A stretch of 64,000 nt of DNA. Source: Flavobacteriales bacterium (GTDB lineage Bacteria > Bacteroidota > Bacteroidia > NS11-12g > UBA9320). The stretch is taken from contig JACJZU010000003.1 in NCBI GenBank assembly GCA_020635435.1, forward strand, positions 62,001-126,000, written 5' to 3'. Each line of letters opens with the position of its first letter. Within the stretch, counting starts at the first letter, position 1. The notes under the pieces are model-generated. The model was not told the origin of the DNA. It saw only the letters and a program-made list of their open reading frames with translations, and did no database searches. Position numbers and translations under genes: made by a program. This document shows positions 8,116 through 16,524 of this stretch, one piece after another.

Positions 8116-10470
8116 ATGCCTTACCTTAGTGTGATGCAACGTTTCTGGATTTTCGAGCCTCTTTCTGGTGTGAACAGAGTTCTAATTAGTTTGATACTGC
8201 TTGTATCGATGAATAACTTTGCGAAGGCACAGAGCGGCACTTTCGTTATGTCCGAACTTCCCAAAGTTCTCAATGAATCGGGAGACACTATGCACATGGC
8301 TTTTTTGGGCGGATTCAATCAGCCGCAATTCTGGTCGTTGGATATAGACAACGACGGAACGAGGGATATAGTGGTTTTTGATCGGACCGGGGAGAAAGTC
8401 GTTTCGCTCATTTCAACGACAGGCGGTTCATACCGCTATGCACCGGAATTCGATCATATATTCCCAAGGTTCAGCAGCTGGGTCGTGTTTAAGGATTACA
8501 ATGCCGATGGCAAGGAGGATATTTGGTTCAAGAATGTAGACGAAAATGCCATAAGTCTGTACCGTAACATTACGCAAAGCGGCGATCCGCACGCGCGATT
8601 TGAGCCGGCCGTGATCAGCTTGCGGGCCTTCAATTTCGGGCAACTCATCGACACTTCCGACCTGTATTGCGATAATGCCAATATTCCCGCAATCGAAGAT
8701 GTTGACGGGGATGGGGATATTGATTTCCTCACTCTGCAAACCAATGGATTCGGTGTGACGCTATTTCTGAATAATACCGTGGAGAACAATAAACCCCTCG
8801 ATCCACCTTCGTTCGAGGAGGTAGATGTGTGTTGGGGTGATTTTACAGAAGGCACAGAGGACAATGCCATTTACCTGGAGCGTTACAGATTCTGTTACCG
8901 CAAGATCTACAGGTATGAGAAGAAACATGCCGGAGGTTCGTCGATGCTGCTGATCGATGGCGATGATGACGGGGATAAGGATCTCATCCTCGGAAATGCG
9001 GGTTTTACTAACCTGATCTATCTGGAAAATGGCAAATCGGACTTGGGCCGTGTAATGGATAGTATGATCGCCTTTGATCCGCGATTTCCATCCTATAATA
9101 TCCCTGCCAGGGTCAGATCTTTTCCGGCCGCGTTTTATCTCGATGTAGACCGTGATGGCAAAAGGGATCTACTCGTTGCCCCAAACCTCACCGACAAATT
9201 CAGCGGAAGGATCGAAGAATTCAACAACATCCGGTTCTATAAAAATACCGGAACAGAACCATTGCCCTATTTTGAACAGGAAGATTCCAGCTGGTTGAAC
9301 GATCAGTTCATTGATCATGGCAACCACACCGCCCCTTTACTCTACGATATCGACAAAGACGGTGATATGGACATGATCCTGGCCACGAACCAGGGGCATC
9401 ATCTGACCATGGACAGGCACGATGCTTTGTACCTTTACGAGAATATCGGAACCCGAAACAAGCCGGTTTTTCAACTGGTGTCGAAAGATTTTCTTGGGCT
9501 GAACAAGGATTCAATAACCGGTATGTATCCTACTATCGGTGATCTGAACAACGACGGACAACCTGAGTTATTGATCGGGAACTATGCGGGTACTTTACAT
9601 CTGTATGGGCTGAGTGGTTCCGGTAAGAGCATGACCGCCAATAAAATAGCTGATAACGCCTTTAATATCAGTGTGAGTTTTAACAGCACGCCACATATTG
9701 CCGACGTAGACGGGGATGGTATAGATGATCTACTCCTCGGGTGCGAAGGGGGACATGTCTATTATTACAACAACCAACCCCAGAACAATGTGGCCAAATT
9801 GAGTTTGGTAACAGACTCCCTGGGAGGGGTAGTGGTCAACGAGTTGCGCGTAACTGTTTATTACGATCCGGTTAAAGACATTTTCATCGATACCATGCTG
9901 CCCTTGCCTTTTGGTTTCAGCGCGCCATTCCTAGCCGATCTGGACAATAACGGCAATCCGGAGCTTATTTGTGGGGGAGCCAGCGGTTACCTCAATGTGT
10001 ATAGCAACATCCGCAATAACTTGAACGGGAAATTCAATGAATTCCGATACAGCCAATACGATCCGGCACGCAAGTTATGTTACCGATACGATGCCGGGGC
10101 AGATGCTCACCCGGCGGTAGCTGATCTGAATGGGGATGGCCGTCAGGATATCATAATATCCAACAATCGGGGAGGCATCAACTTCATGCTACACGTGGGC
10201 GATGCCTGTACTGCCGGCACTGGGGATGACTTTACAGGTCCGGTGAACGAGTTCAAAGTGTATCCGAACCCGACCTCGACGATCCTCAAGTTGCACTCTT
10301 CTTTCTTCGGCTCTCGCAGTTACCGGGTTTATTCGATCACAGGCCAACAGGTTCTTGAAGGAATCACGCAAGGAGATGAGATCGATGTTCGATCGCTCAA
10401 TCAAGGAATCTACATCGTGGAGATCGCATTTGGTAGAGAACGACTGAGAGCGCGCTTCGTCAAGCATTGA
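8116..10470 (+). CDS. secreted FG-GAP/VCBS repeat protein with T9SS sorting domain
   Basis: 784 aa. A signal peptide ends near NNFAKAQSG; an internal Met at 8134 may be the real start. The body consists of repeated calcium-binding-like FG-GAP units (DIDNDGTRDIVVFD, DVDGDGDIDFLT, DGDDDGDKDLILGNAG, DLNNDGQPELLIGN, DVDGDGIDDLLLG, DLNGDGRQDIIISN), which in other proteins form a beta-propeller. The end, beginning at FKVYPNPTSTILKLHS, is a type A T9SS sorting domain, so it should be exported across the outer membrane and anchored or released. The final bases overlap the convergent decarboxylase by 11 bp. Ligand unknown. Confidence 0.9.
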   Translation: MPYLSVMQRFWIFEPLSGVNRVLISLILLVSMNNFAKAQSGTFVMSELPKVLNESGDTMHMAFLGGFNQPQFWSLDIDNDGTRDIVVFDRTGEKVVSLISTTGGSYRYAPEFDHIFPRFSSWVVFKDYNADGKEDIWFKNVDENAISLYRNITQSGDPHARFEPAVISLRAFNFGQLIDTSDLYCDNANIPAIEDVDGDGDIDFLTLQTNGFGVTLFLNNTVENNKPLDPPSFEEVDVCWGDFTEGTEDNAIYLERYRFCYRKIYRYEKKHAGGSSMLLIDGDDDGDKDLILGNAGFTNLIYLENGKSDLGRVMDSMIAFDPRFPSYNIPARVRSFPAAFYLDVDRDGKRDLLVAPNLTDKFSGRIEEFNNIRFYKNTGTEPLPYFEQEDSSWLNDQFIDHGNHTAPLLYDIDKDGDMDMILATNQGHHLTMDRHDALYLYENIGTRNKPVFQLVSKDFLGLNKDSITGMYPTIGDLNNDGQPELLIGNYAGTLHLYGLSGSGKSMTANKIADNAFNISVSFNSTPHIADVDGDGIDDLLLGCEGGHVYYYNNQPQNNVAKLSLVTDSLGGVVVNELRVTVYYDPVKDIFIDTMLPLPFGFSAPFLADLDNNGNPELICGGASGYLNVYSNIRNNLNGKFNEFRYSQYDPARKLCYRYDAGADAHPAVADLNGDGRQDIIISNNRGGINFMLHVGDACTAGTGDDFTGPVNEFKVYPNPTSTILKLHSSFFGSRSYRVYSITGQQVLEGITQGDEIDVRSLNQGIYIVEIAFGRERLRARFVKH

Positions 10471-11707
10471 CCGAATCATTGAGCGCATTGAGCTCTTCGA
10501 TCAAGGGTTCCATGCGTTCCATACTCACATGTTCCATGATCACGATCTTATACCAGGAAGGGGAAACGTGATCGTCAGGTACCAATCCGTAATCTGCAGC
10601 TAAGCGGGACGGAACCTTTGTCGCGTCAAGGGTTACAATGTTGCTGTGCTCATTTCGGTAGTATCCGATGCCCAATTCAGCCAGTTGCGCACATAACCAG
10701 TCACAACGCTGCTTCAAAATGGCCACTTTTTCGCGCCACCCGTACGGACCATGTGTCATCAGGATCATCCAGATCGCGATCGCATTTGCCCCTGAACGAC
10801 TGCCGATCAGCGTGAAATCCTCACCTTCCACATAACTCGCCTCCTTGGTATTCGTATAGTTGATCAGTCCTTTTCGGCAAATAAAAATTCCCGTACCATA
10901 TGGCGCTTGTGCCATTTTATGAGCGTCCAGCGTTACACTGTCCACATCCGGATTGGTGAAATTCAAACGACTGCTTTCGCAGGAAAATGGGAAAAAGAAG
11001 CCACCGTAAGCACCATCTACGTGCATTTTGAACTGAAATCCTCCATGTTCACGAATTGTATCCGTGTAGCGATCACAGGGGTCAACCGATCCGAACATGG
11101 TTGTCATCATATTCGCGATCACGATGAGGTATTTGATCCCGGAGCCATCAAATTCGTTCAGGGCAATGTGAAGGTCATCCGTATGCACAGTTCGATCCTT
11201 CCCGACCTGAACCTTGCGAAGTGGAATTTGCAACAGATTAGCTGCTTTGTCGATGGAATAGTGGGTATCGGCACTGCACAGAATACAGATCTCCGTCAGA
11301 TCGGCATTGAACTCTTGCATGAAGTAATTTCGATAGATCCAAATGGCCTGAATATTCGCCTCGGTTCCTCCCGACGCCACATAACCATCAAACAGATCGC
11401 CATCTCCTTTCAGGATATCACGAGCGCAGATCTCGATCACTTCCCTTTCCAGCTTTTGAGTCCCCTTGAAGAAACTTTCGGATCGGTCGAGTGTATGGCA
11501 ACCAATATGATTCGGATTTCTCAACAGCGTTGATATAAAAGGGGCATCCTTCAAAAAAGGATGTTGCTGGTAAAATACCTTGGAATCCAGGTGCGAAGCA
11601 GGTACACCCAGAATATCTTCTTCATAATAATTCACGTTCTCCTCAAGAGCAGCAAAAACCCGATCACGAATTTGTTGAGGTGCTAACTTTTTCCATTTCT
11701 TTTCCAT
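10460..11707 (-). CDS. PLP-dependent group II amino-acid decarboxylase-like protein
   Basis: 415 aa, fold type I PLP enzyme. The Schiff-base lysine is in TLDAHKMAQAPYG, preceded by the cofactor-binding HVDGAYGGFF (Asp binds the pyridine nitrogen) and the stacking His in CSADTHYSIDKAA; GSRSGANAIAIW is the conserved C-terminal strand. This layout is seen in glutamate, tyrosine and histidine decarboxylases and sphingosine-phosphate-lyase-like enzymes; the substrate cannot be read from sequence. The gene stands alone between convergent and divergent neighbours. Confidence 0.88.
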   Translation of the reverse strand: MEKKWKKLAPQQIRDRVFAALEENVNYYEEDILGVPASHLDSKVFYQQHPFLKDAPFISTLLRNPNHIGCHTLDRSESFFKGTQKLEREVIEICARDILKGDGDLFDGYVASGGTEANIQAIWIYRNYFMQEFNADLTEICILCSADTHYSIDKAANLLQIPLRKVQVGKDRTVHTDDLHIALNEFDGSGIKYLIVIANMMTTMFGSVDPCDRYTDTIREHGGFQFKMHVDGAYGGFFFPFSCESSRLNFTNPDVDSVTLDAHKMAQAPYGTGIFICRKGLINYTNTKEASYVEGEDFTLIGSRSGANAIAIWMILMTHGPYGWREKVAILKQRCDWLCAQLAELGIGYYRNEHSNIVTLDATKVPSRLAADYGLVPDDHVSPSWYKIVIMEHVSMERMEPLIEELNALNDSVNA

Positions 11708-11813
11708 GAGGCTAAATAGGGGCGCAAAGGTAGATCCTTACACCAAAGACGCGATCCGGTCCAACGGATATCTCAGGAAATACAGAATGAATTCGCTCGA
11801 TCTCGATACTCCG

Positions 11814-12674
11814 TCAACCGAGTTCGAAGCTCGTTATACCGAAGATCTTAGCAGTTGGCAGGGGAGGGGGAGTTCCATAATACATCCTCCCACATTCGAA
11901 TACATAGCGGGCCTTGTAGCTTGAAACAAGCTGAACGGCAGATTCGTTGACGACCGGAATGTCTAAATAAACAGGTTCTCCCGGAACTGAATTCAAACAG
12001 GATCGGTACAGAGCTTCGGCTACATGGTAATTTTCCGCGAAGAGGGGCCCGATCTTATAACCTTGCAAACAGGGTCGAAGGTGGGCAAATCCCAGGAGTT
12101 CTTCCCCGTTAAAATAACAAAAAGTAGGTCCATTTTCGGGGGCTAGCCACGGGATGATGAAATCGGACCGGTCGTAGCCAAAACACATCCGATCCATGTT
12201 CAGAATGCTATTTCGATCGCTGGCCTGCATGATCCGTACGCGCGCATCAACAGACAAGGATTCTCCCGTACGCTCGTAGCGCTCATCGCGAAACACAAGC
12301 TCAAATCCGCCCTGATGATAGAATTCCTGCATGACAACCACACCATCCATGCCTATGGAAGCATCGGGCTTCAAACGCCGGAGCAGTTTATTCCGCCGCT
12401 GATACCACAGTTCTCGTCCTATTCCGGCGCCCCTGTATTCCGGTTTTACGATAAATAAGCCCATGAACCCGAACAGAGCTCCGTAGGAAACAATGGATCC
12501 TCCTGCGATAAGCTCTTCTTCCCGGTAAAATCCATAGAATCCTTCCGGATCTGCATTCCAGAACAATTCCGCATCCCGAATTCCGGGATTCCAGCCTTCA
12601 TCTGCCGCCCATTGCACCAGAATACGGACTGAGTTAAGGTCCAATCTCCTGAAATCCAGTTCATTAATATTCAT
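11814..12674 (-). CDS. GNAT-family N-acetyltransferase (two tandem GNAT modules)
   Basis: 286 aa. The N-terminal module has a classic acetyl-CoA loop (PEYRGAGIGRELW, about residue 80). The C-terminal half, from about residue 150, resembles the second acetyltransferase domain of YitH-type proteins and lacks an obvious second Q/RxxGxG loop. These enzymes acetylate small amines or protein N-termini; the substrate is unknown. It is not part of an obvious operon. Confidence 0.85.
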   Translation of the reverse strand: MNINELDFRRLDLNSVRILVQWAADEGWNPGIRDAELFWNADPEGFYGFYREEELIAGGSIVSYGALFGFMGLFIVKPEYRGAGIGRELWYQRRNKLLRRLKPDASIGMDGVVVMQEFYHQGGFELVFRDERYERTGESLSVDARVRIMQASDRNSILNMDRMCFGYDRSDFIIPWLAPENGPTFCYFNGEELLGFAHLRPCLQGYKIGPLFAENYHVAEALYRSCLNSVPGEPVYLDIPVVNESAVQLVSSYKARYVFECGRMYYGTPPPLPTAKIFGITSFELG

Positions 12675-13093
12675 CCCTAAAAAATTAGCTTCACTTTACC
12701 CAGATGCTAACGGAACACACCTGGTACTTACCGGGCAAATTATCCAAATTAATTTGTAGGAGAAAACTAGTGTCTGAGGTGTTTCTAGGGTTTTCCATGA
12801 GGCAACGAATATGCGGCGATAAGTTCGAGTTGCTAACAGGCGGTTGATCGTTCAAGGGGATACCTATCCCGAAATTGTAATTGGGTTCAATTGCTCTTAT
12901 GAAACAGTTCCGGAAATGGCAACAAATAAGAAGGCAATGCAACTTTTCTTTGCTGCGTGCTCTTTGCGGTTGCAGTTTTATTGGGGGAAGCGATCCGGAA
13001 TGTATTCGGGACGAAACCTTCGATCCACCGGGACGAAACCGTTCAAACCTGCTGTCTCAACAGAAGTCCAATGTAGGTTGTACCGAAACTTGG
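12675..13093. other. intergenic region without a convincing gene
   Basis: About 420 bp between the GNAT gene and the convergent DUF2059 gene. A plus-strand frame from the ATG at 12899 gives a short cysteine-bearing peptide with a weak hydrophobic start, and another overlapping frame begins at 12844; neither shows a family feature and both run into the antisense of DUF2059. It may hold the remains of a lost gene. No hairpin followed by a T tract was seen. Confidence 0.4.
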
Positions 13094-13567
13094 TCAATCC
13101 ATATCCGCCAATTTGGCCTTCAATTTTTCCTGAAGCTCCGGTACATATTTCTGCATCATGATCTGCATGGTTTCCTTGGATAGTGCTGCACTGGACTCGA
13201 TCATTTTCTGCCCCGTTTTTGATTCGTAGAAGCGAATAAGATCTTTGATCTCCTCCTGTGTAAAGTATTTCTCGTAAAGGGCCGGCATATCTTCTGTCAT
13301 CATTTTACGCGTGATACTGCGCGTTTCCTCCAATAGAAATGCCATGTATTCATCGAATTTCTTCTCTCCGCCAAGTTGCTCGGAGTAACCCTGCAACTGC
13401 TGCTTGATCATATCGGTCATGTTGGACATGGTTTGATCGATCATTTTATCCGTTTGCATTAATTCGAACAGTCTTTTCAGGTCTTCCGATTTGCTTTGTG
13501 CAGAACTGTAATTGCCAAGGAGTGCAGAGCAGCCTGCGATCAAGATCAGTACAAGTATTTTTTTCAT
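13094..13567 (-). CDS. DUF2059 exported protein
   Basis: 157 aa with a signal peptide (MKKILVLILIAGCSALLG...; the Cys makes a lipoprotein possible, but the cleavage pattern NYSSAQS also fits ordinary export). The C-terminal half carries the DUF2059 pattern: YFTQEEIKDLIRFYESKTGQ followed by an amphipathic helix. The function of this helical periplasmic family is unknown. It lies 42 bp downstream of xseB on the same strand and may be read from the same promoter. Confidence 0.88.
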   Translation of the reverse strand: MKKILVLILIAGCSALLGNYSSAQSKSEDLKRLFELMQTDKMIDQTMSNMTDMIKQQLQGYSEQLGGEKKFDEYMAFLLEETRSITRKMMTEDMPALYEKYFTQEEIKDLIRFYESKTGQKMIESSAALSKETMQIMMQKYVPELQEKLKAKLADMD

Positions 13568-13609
13568 GATTCTAAGATATAAGTGTAAACGTGGCGGAAT
13601 ATACTCATT

Positions 13610-13822
13610 CTAATCCGTCTCATCCTCCTTTTGGAGCTCTTTGAAAATGGCCTGAACGTCGGACTCCGTTTTGGTTAGTTTGTTTTTGCAGATTCGGATC
13701 AGCTCCGAAGCGCGCCGTACCTTCACTTCCAGTTCGTCAACGGTTATCTGCCCTTCTTCGATCTTGCGAACGATTTCCTGAAGCTCATTGAATGCTTCTG
13801 TATATCCCGGTTTTTTCTGCAT
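13610..13822 (-). CDS. xseB: exodeoxyribonuclease VII small subunit
   Basis: 70 aa. XseB is a short helical hairpin that binds the large subunit and is needed for processive degradation of single-stranded DNA. The pattern YTEAFNELQEIVRKIEEGQ and the following ELEVKVRRASELI helix match the family. Its start codon shares one base with the xseA stop codon, the coupled arrangement usual for this pair. Confidence 0.95.
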   Translation of the reverse strand: MQKKPGYTEAFNELQEIVRKIEEGQITVDELEVKVRRASELIRICKNKLTKTESDVQAIFKELQKEDETD

Positions 13823-15234
13823 CAGTCTTTCTCATTGTTTTGATCGATCCGGGTTATTGTGCTTAAAAGTTTCCCTTTGAAAAGGGTGCTTTCAATAAGC
13901 TCACCCGGTTGAACATCCTGCGAATTTCGGATAGATCGCCCATTTAAGCGTGTAATGCTGAAGCCGCGGCGAAGGATCTGTGCCGGACTGAGATCCCTCA
14001 AACGCTGACTCATATGGTCGAGGGTTAGTTTTTCTGTGGATTGCTTGTGTTGAACGACCCGATTCAAATAATGGAGCAGATATCTATTCTGCTCTGCTTC
14101 TTGCCGTATGAGGTCCCGGACTCCGGCGTTCAATAATACCGTTGAATGTTGAAGATTTTTTTCACTTAAGTGAATCCTACCGGTTGTACTCCGCAACAAT
14201 CGACCGGAAAAATGCTCCAGATCAGCTTTGGAGGTATTCATGCGCATGGAAGTAGAACGCTGCATTCGATCGCCAAGTTCATTCAGCGCTGAACGTTCAT
14301 CCGTTAGGATATCCACACTGTGCGCAGTCAATCGCTGTTGTAGATCCCTGATCTGATCTTGAAATTGAATGAAACGCTCAACAACGAACGTAGCCAATGC
14401 CGTTGGTGTGATCATGTTTCGGTTGGCGATCTGCTCTACAACGGTCAAGTTCGTTGCATGTCCTATGCCGGTAAGCACAGGCAAAGGGAATAAAGCTACA
14501 TCCCTTGCCAGCTCATAGGCATTGAAGGATGTGAGTGAAAGATCTCCACCGCCACCCCGTACAATTGCCACAGCATCGAAGTTCATCCGTTCTTTCGAAA
14601 TACGCTCCAGGGCATGACGGATCTTGTTCACGGCTGCATCACCCTGAAGCAGGGTAGGATACAATTTGTATTCGAAAGCGAAACCATATCTCGATTTGGC
14701 CTCTTCAAGCACAGTAGTGAAATCGGCGAAACCCTGGCCGGATTCTACAGAAATTACAGCAATCCGCTGCACAAGTAGGGGAAGGGCTAATCCCCGGTTT
14801 CGATCGATAAGGTGTTCATTGCGGAGTTTTTCAAGGGCCTTCCTTTTTTCCAACTCCAACTCTCCTAAGGTGAAGCTGGGATCAATGTCTTCAATATAAA
14901 GGGAAAGTCCATAGATCGGGTCGTAGTTTATCCGGGCTTTGAATACGACAAGCATACCTGCATCCAGCCTGGTATTGGTTTGTTGTTCGAATTTTAAGCT
15001 GATCTTCCGATACTCATTTTCCCAGATCACCCCGCTCATTTGAGCTTTGGTCTGATTCCCGATTTTTTCAGCCAGTTCCGGAAAGCATCGCCCCGATTGT
15101 CTCTGATAATTCAGTTTCACAATTTCCGCCTTTATCCAAAGTGCTTGTGGGGCGGCCTCGTTGAGCGTTCTTTGAATGCTCCGGGCCACTTGGGAGAGTG
15201 TATAGGGTCGAATTGGGTTCAGGGGTTCAGGCAT
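13822..15234 (-). CDS. xseA: exodeoxyribonuclease VII large subunit
   Basis: 470 aa, normal length. An N-terminal OB fold (residues about 25-110, LWIKAEIVKLNYQ) precedes the catalytic domain with AVISVESGQGFADF, IVRGGGGDLSLTSFN and GIGHATNLTVVEQIANR, then a long coiled coil and a C-terminal small domain (ILRRGFSITRLNG). The enzyme cuts single-stranded DNA from both ends to oligonucleotides, in repair and recombination. Co-translated with xseB. Confidence 0.97.
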   Translation of the reverse strand: MPEPLNPIRPYTLSQVARSIQRTLNEAAPQALWIKAEIVKLNYQRQSGRCFPELAEKIGNQTKAQMSGVIWENEYRKISLKFEQQTNTRLDAGMLVVFKARINYDPIYGLSLYIEDIDPSFTLGELELEKRKALEKLRNEHLIDRNRGLALPLLVQRIAVISVESGQGFADFTTVLEEAKSRYGFAFEYKLYPTLLQGDAAVNKIRHALERISKERMNFDAVAIVRGGGGDLSLTSFNAYELARDVALFPLPVLTGIGHATNLTVVEQIANRNMITPTALATFVVERFIQFQDQIRDLQQRLTAHSVDILTDERSALNELGDRMQRSTSMRMNTSKADLEHFSGRLLRSTTGRIHLSEKNLQHSTVLLNAGVRDLIRQEAEQNRYLLHYLNRVVQHKQSTEKLTLDHMSQRLRDLSPAQILRRGFSITRLNGRSIRNSQDVQPGELIESTLFKGKLLSTITRIDQNNEKD

Positions 15235-15280
15235 TTCCGGAAGGTTCGGAAAAGATACGAATTATCCATTGCCCCTACTG

Positions 15281-16042
15281 CTATCGACCCAGATTATACC
15301 GTTCGATCTCGCTTGAGGTATAGGTTTTTGTGGTGCCGATCGATCGGGGATCTGCGATCCCCGTGTGGATGCGCACATCCAGAGGTCTGTGGATCAAAGC
15401 CCCGACAATGATCACTTCCGACTTGCAACGGAACGAAACGATCTCCGTTTTTCGGACGGCTATATTGCGTTGTCCGAAAGTGTCGATCGGAATAAGTTTG
15501 ACCGCATAACCCGCGTATCGAATCCGAAGATGTTTCACACCGAGTGAATCCGGTATGGCGAGATCAAATGAACCCTGTTCATCGGTATAGGTTCCTCCAA
15601 CAACGCGTTGTTCAGCCGTTAAAAGCTCTACTGTGGCAAAACCCAAAGGAGTTTGATCCTCTTCATCCACAATTACTCCGTGCAACTTGTTGAATTTCAA
15701 CTCATTCGATCCAGACCCACTGGGTTCACCTTTGTCAGTGAAGCCGCTTTGTGCCATGACCTTGCGCACTTGAATAAACAGGATCAGGACAAAACAGAGC
15801 ACGATCTGTTTCGCGCGAGACCACCTGGAAATTCTTCGTTTTTGCGAAATCGTTCGGCGACCGCACAACTTGCCATTATTGGCGATAACGAGCGAATCGA
15901 TCTCCGGATCAGACAATCCATCCAGATTGAAAACGGAGTGTGCACATTTCGTGCAATGCCGGGAAAATTGATCGCCCTGCATGCTGTTCCAATTCTCTGA
16001 GCATTCAAACGCAAATCCCCAAGATTCATTTATCGGTGTCAT
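15281..16042 (-). CDS. Cys-rich N-terminal/transmembrane/carboxypeptidase-regulatory-like protein
   Basis: 253 aa in three parts. Residues 1-65 carry a spaced cysteine pattern (CSENWNSM, HCTKCAHSVFNL, GKLCGRRT) that looks like a small metal-binding module seen at the start of Bacteroidota membrane proteins. Residues about 80-98 are one hydrophobic segment. From about 115 a carboxypeptidase-D regulatory-like beta-sandwich follows (LHGVIVDEEDQTPLGFATVE, then TDEQGSFDLAIP). The metal site would be cytoplasmic and the sandwich periplasmic. Function unknown; no partner is obvious. Confidence 0.7.
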   Translation of the reverse strand: MTPINESWGFAFECSENWNSMQGDQFSRHCTKCAHSVFNLDGLSDPEIDSLVIANNGKLCGRRTISQKRRISRWSRAKQIVLCFVLILFIQVRKVMAQSGFTDKGEPSGSGSNELKFNKLHGVIVDEEDQTPLGFATVELLTAEQRVVGGTYTDEQGSFDLAIPDSLGVKHLRIRYAGYAVKLIPIDTFGQRNIAVRKTEIVSFRCKSEVIIVGALIHRPLDVRIHTGIADPRSIGTTKTYTSSEIERYNLGR

Positions 16043-16106
16043 ACCTCTAAGATAGCACCGTGTTTCACCTACCTCGTGATCCTATTGGCCAGAGGGCACG
16101 GTTGAT

Positions 16107-16514
16107 TTAGAAACGTGTTTCGGGCAGTGGGGGACGTACGATCTTGTCTTTGACCAAGAAAACGTTCCCAAAATCAGCAGCTAACTGCTTTAACATGGGT
16201 TGAGCCTCGAGTTGGGAATAGAAATTTCCAACCCGAACACGCCAGTAGGGTTGAGTATAGGGCATATAGATCTGCCTGGTCCATTCCGGATAAAGCGAGG
16301 CAAAACGCGCTTTCACTTCTTCGGCATTATTCATATCCGTCCCAAAGAACAACTGGATTCTGTAACCTTCCATCTCAGTGGTGTCGATACGGGAACTTAG
16401 AGATTCGATCTTCAGATCAATACGTTCGGTTCCGTGATATACCACCTTACCTTCCTGTGAAAAGGCCGCGGCAATGCCGGCAATGAACAGACAACAGAAA
16501 AGAGCTATGCGCAT
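16107..16514 (-). CDS. SPOR-domain exported protein
   Basis: 135 aa from the ATG at 16514, which lies just past the secA stop and is followed at once by a signal peptide (MRIALFCCLFIAGIAAAFSQ); longer versions of the frame would overlap secA. Residues about 50-130 form a SPOR fold: GYRIQLFFGTDMNNAEEVKA, then PYWRVRVGNFYSQLEAQPM. SPOR domains bind denuded peptidoglycan glycan strands, so a periplasmic role at the cell wall is likely. Probably co-transcribed with secA. Confidence 0.85.
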   Translation of the reverse strand: MRIALFCCLFIAGIAAAFSQEGKVVYHGTERIDLKIESLSSRIDTTEMEGYRIQLFFGTDMNNAEEVKARFASLYPEWTRQIYMPYTQPYWRVRVGNFYSQLEAQPMLKQLAADFGNVFLVKDKIVRPPLPETRF

Positions 16515-16524
16515 GTAGCCGAAG

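Noticed and set aside
12844..13161. A plus-strand gene between the GNAT and DUF2059 genes
   Set aside because: Two overlapping frames with no family feature, both running into the antisense of DUF2059; probably chance or a relic.
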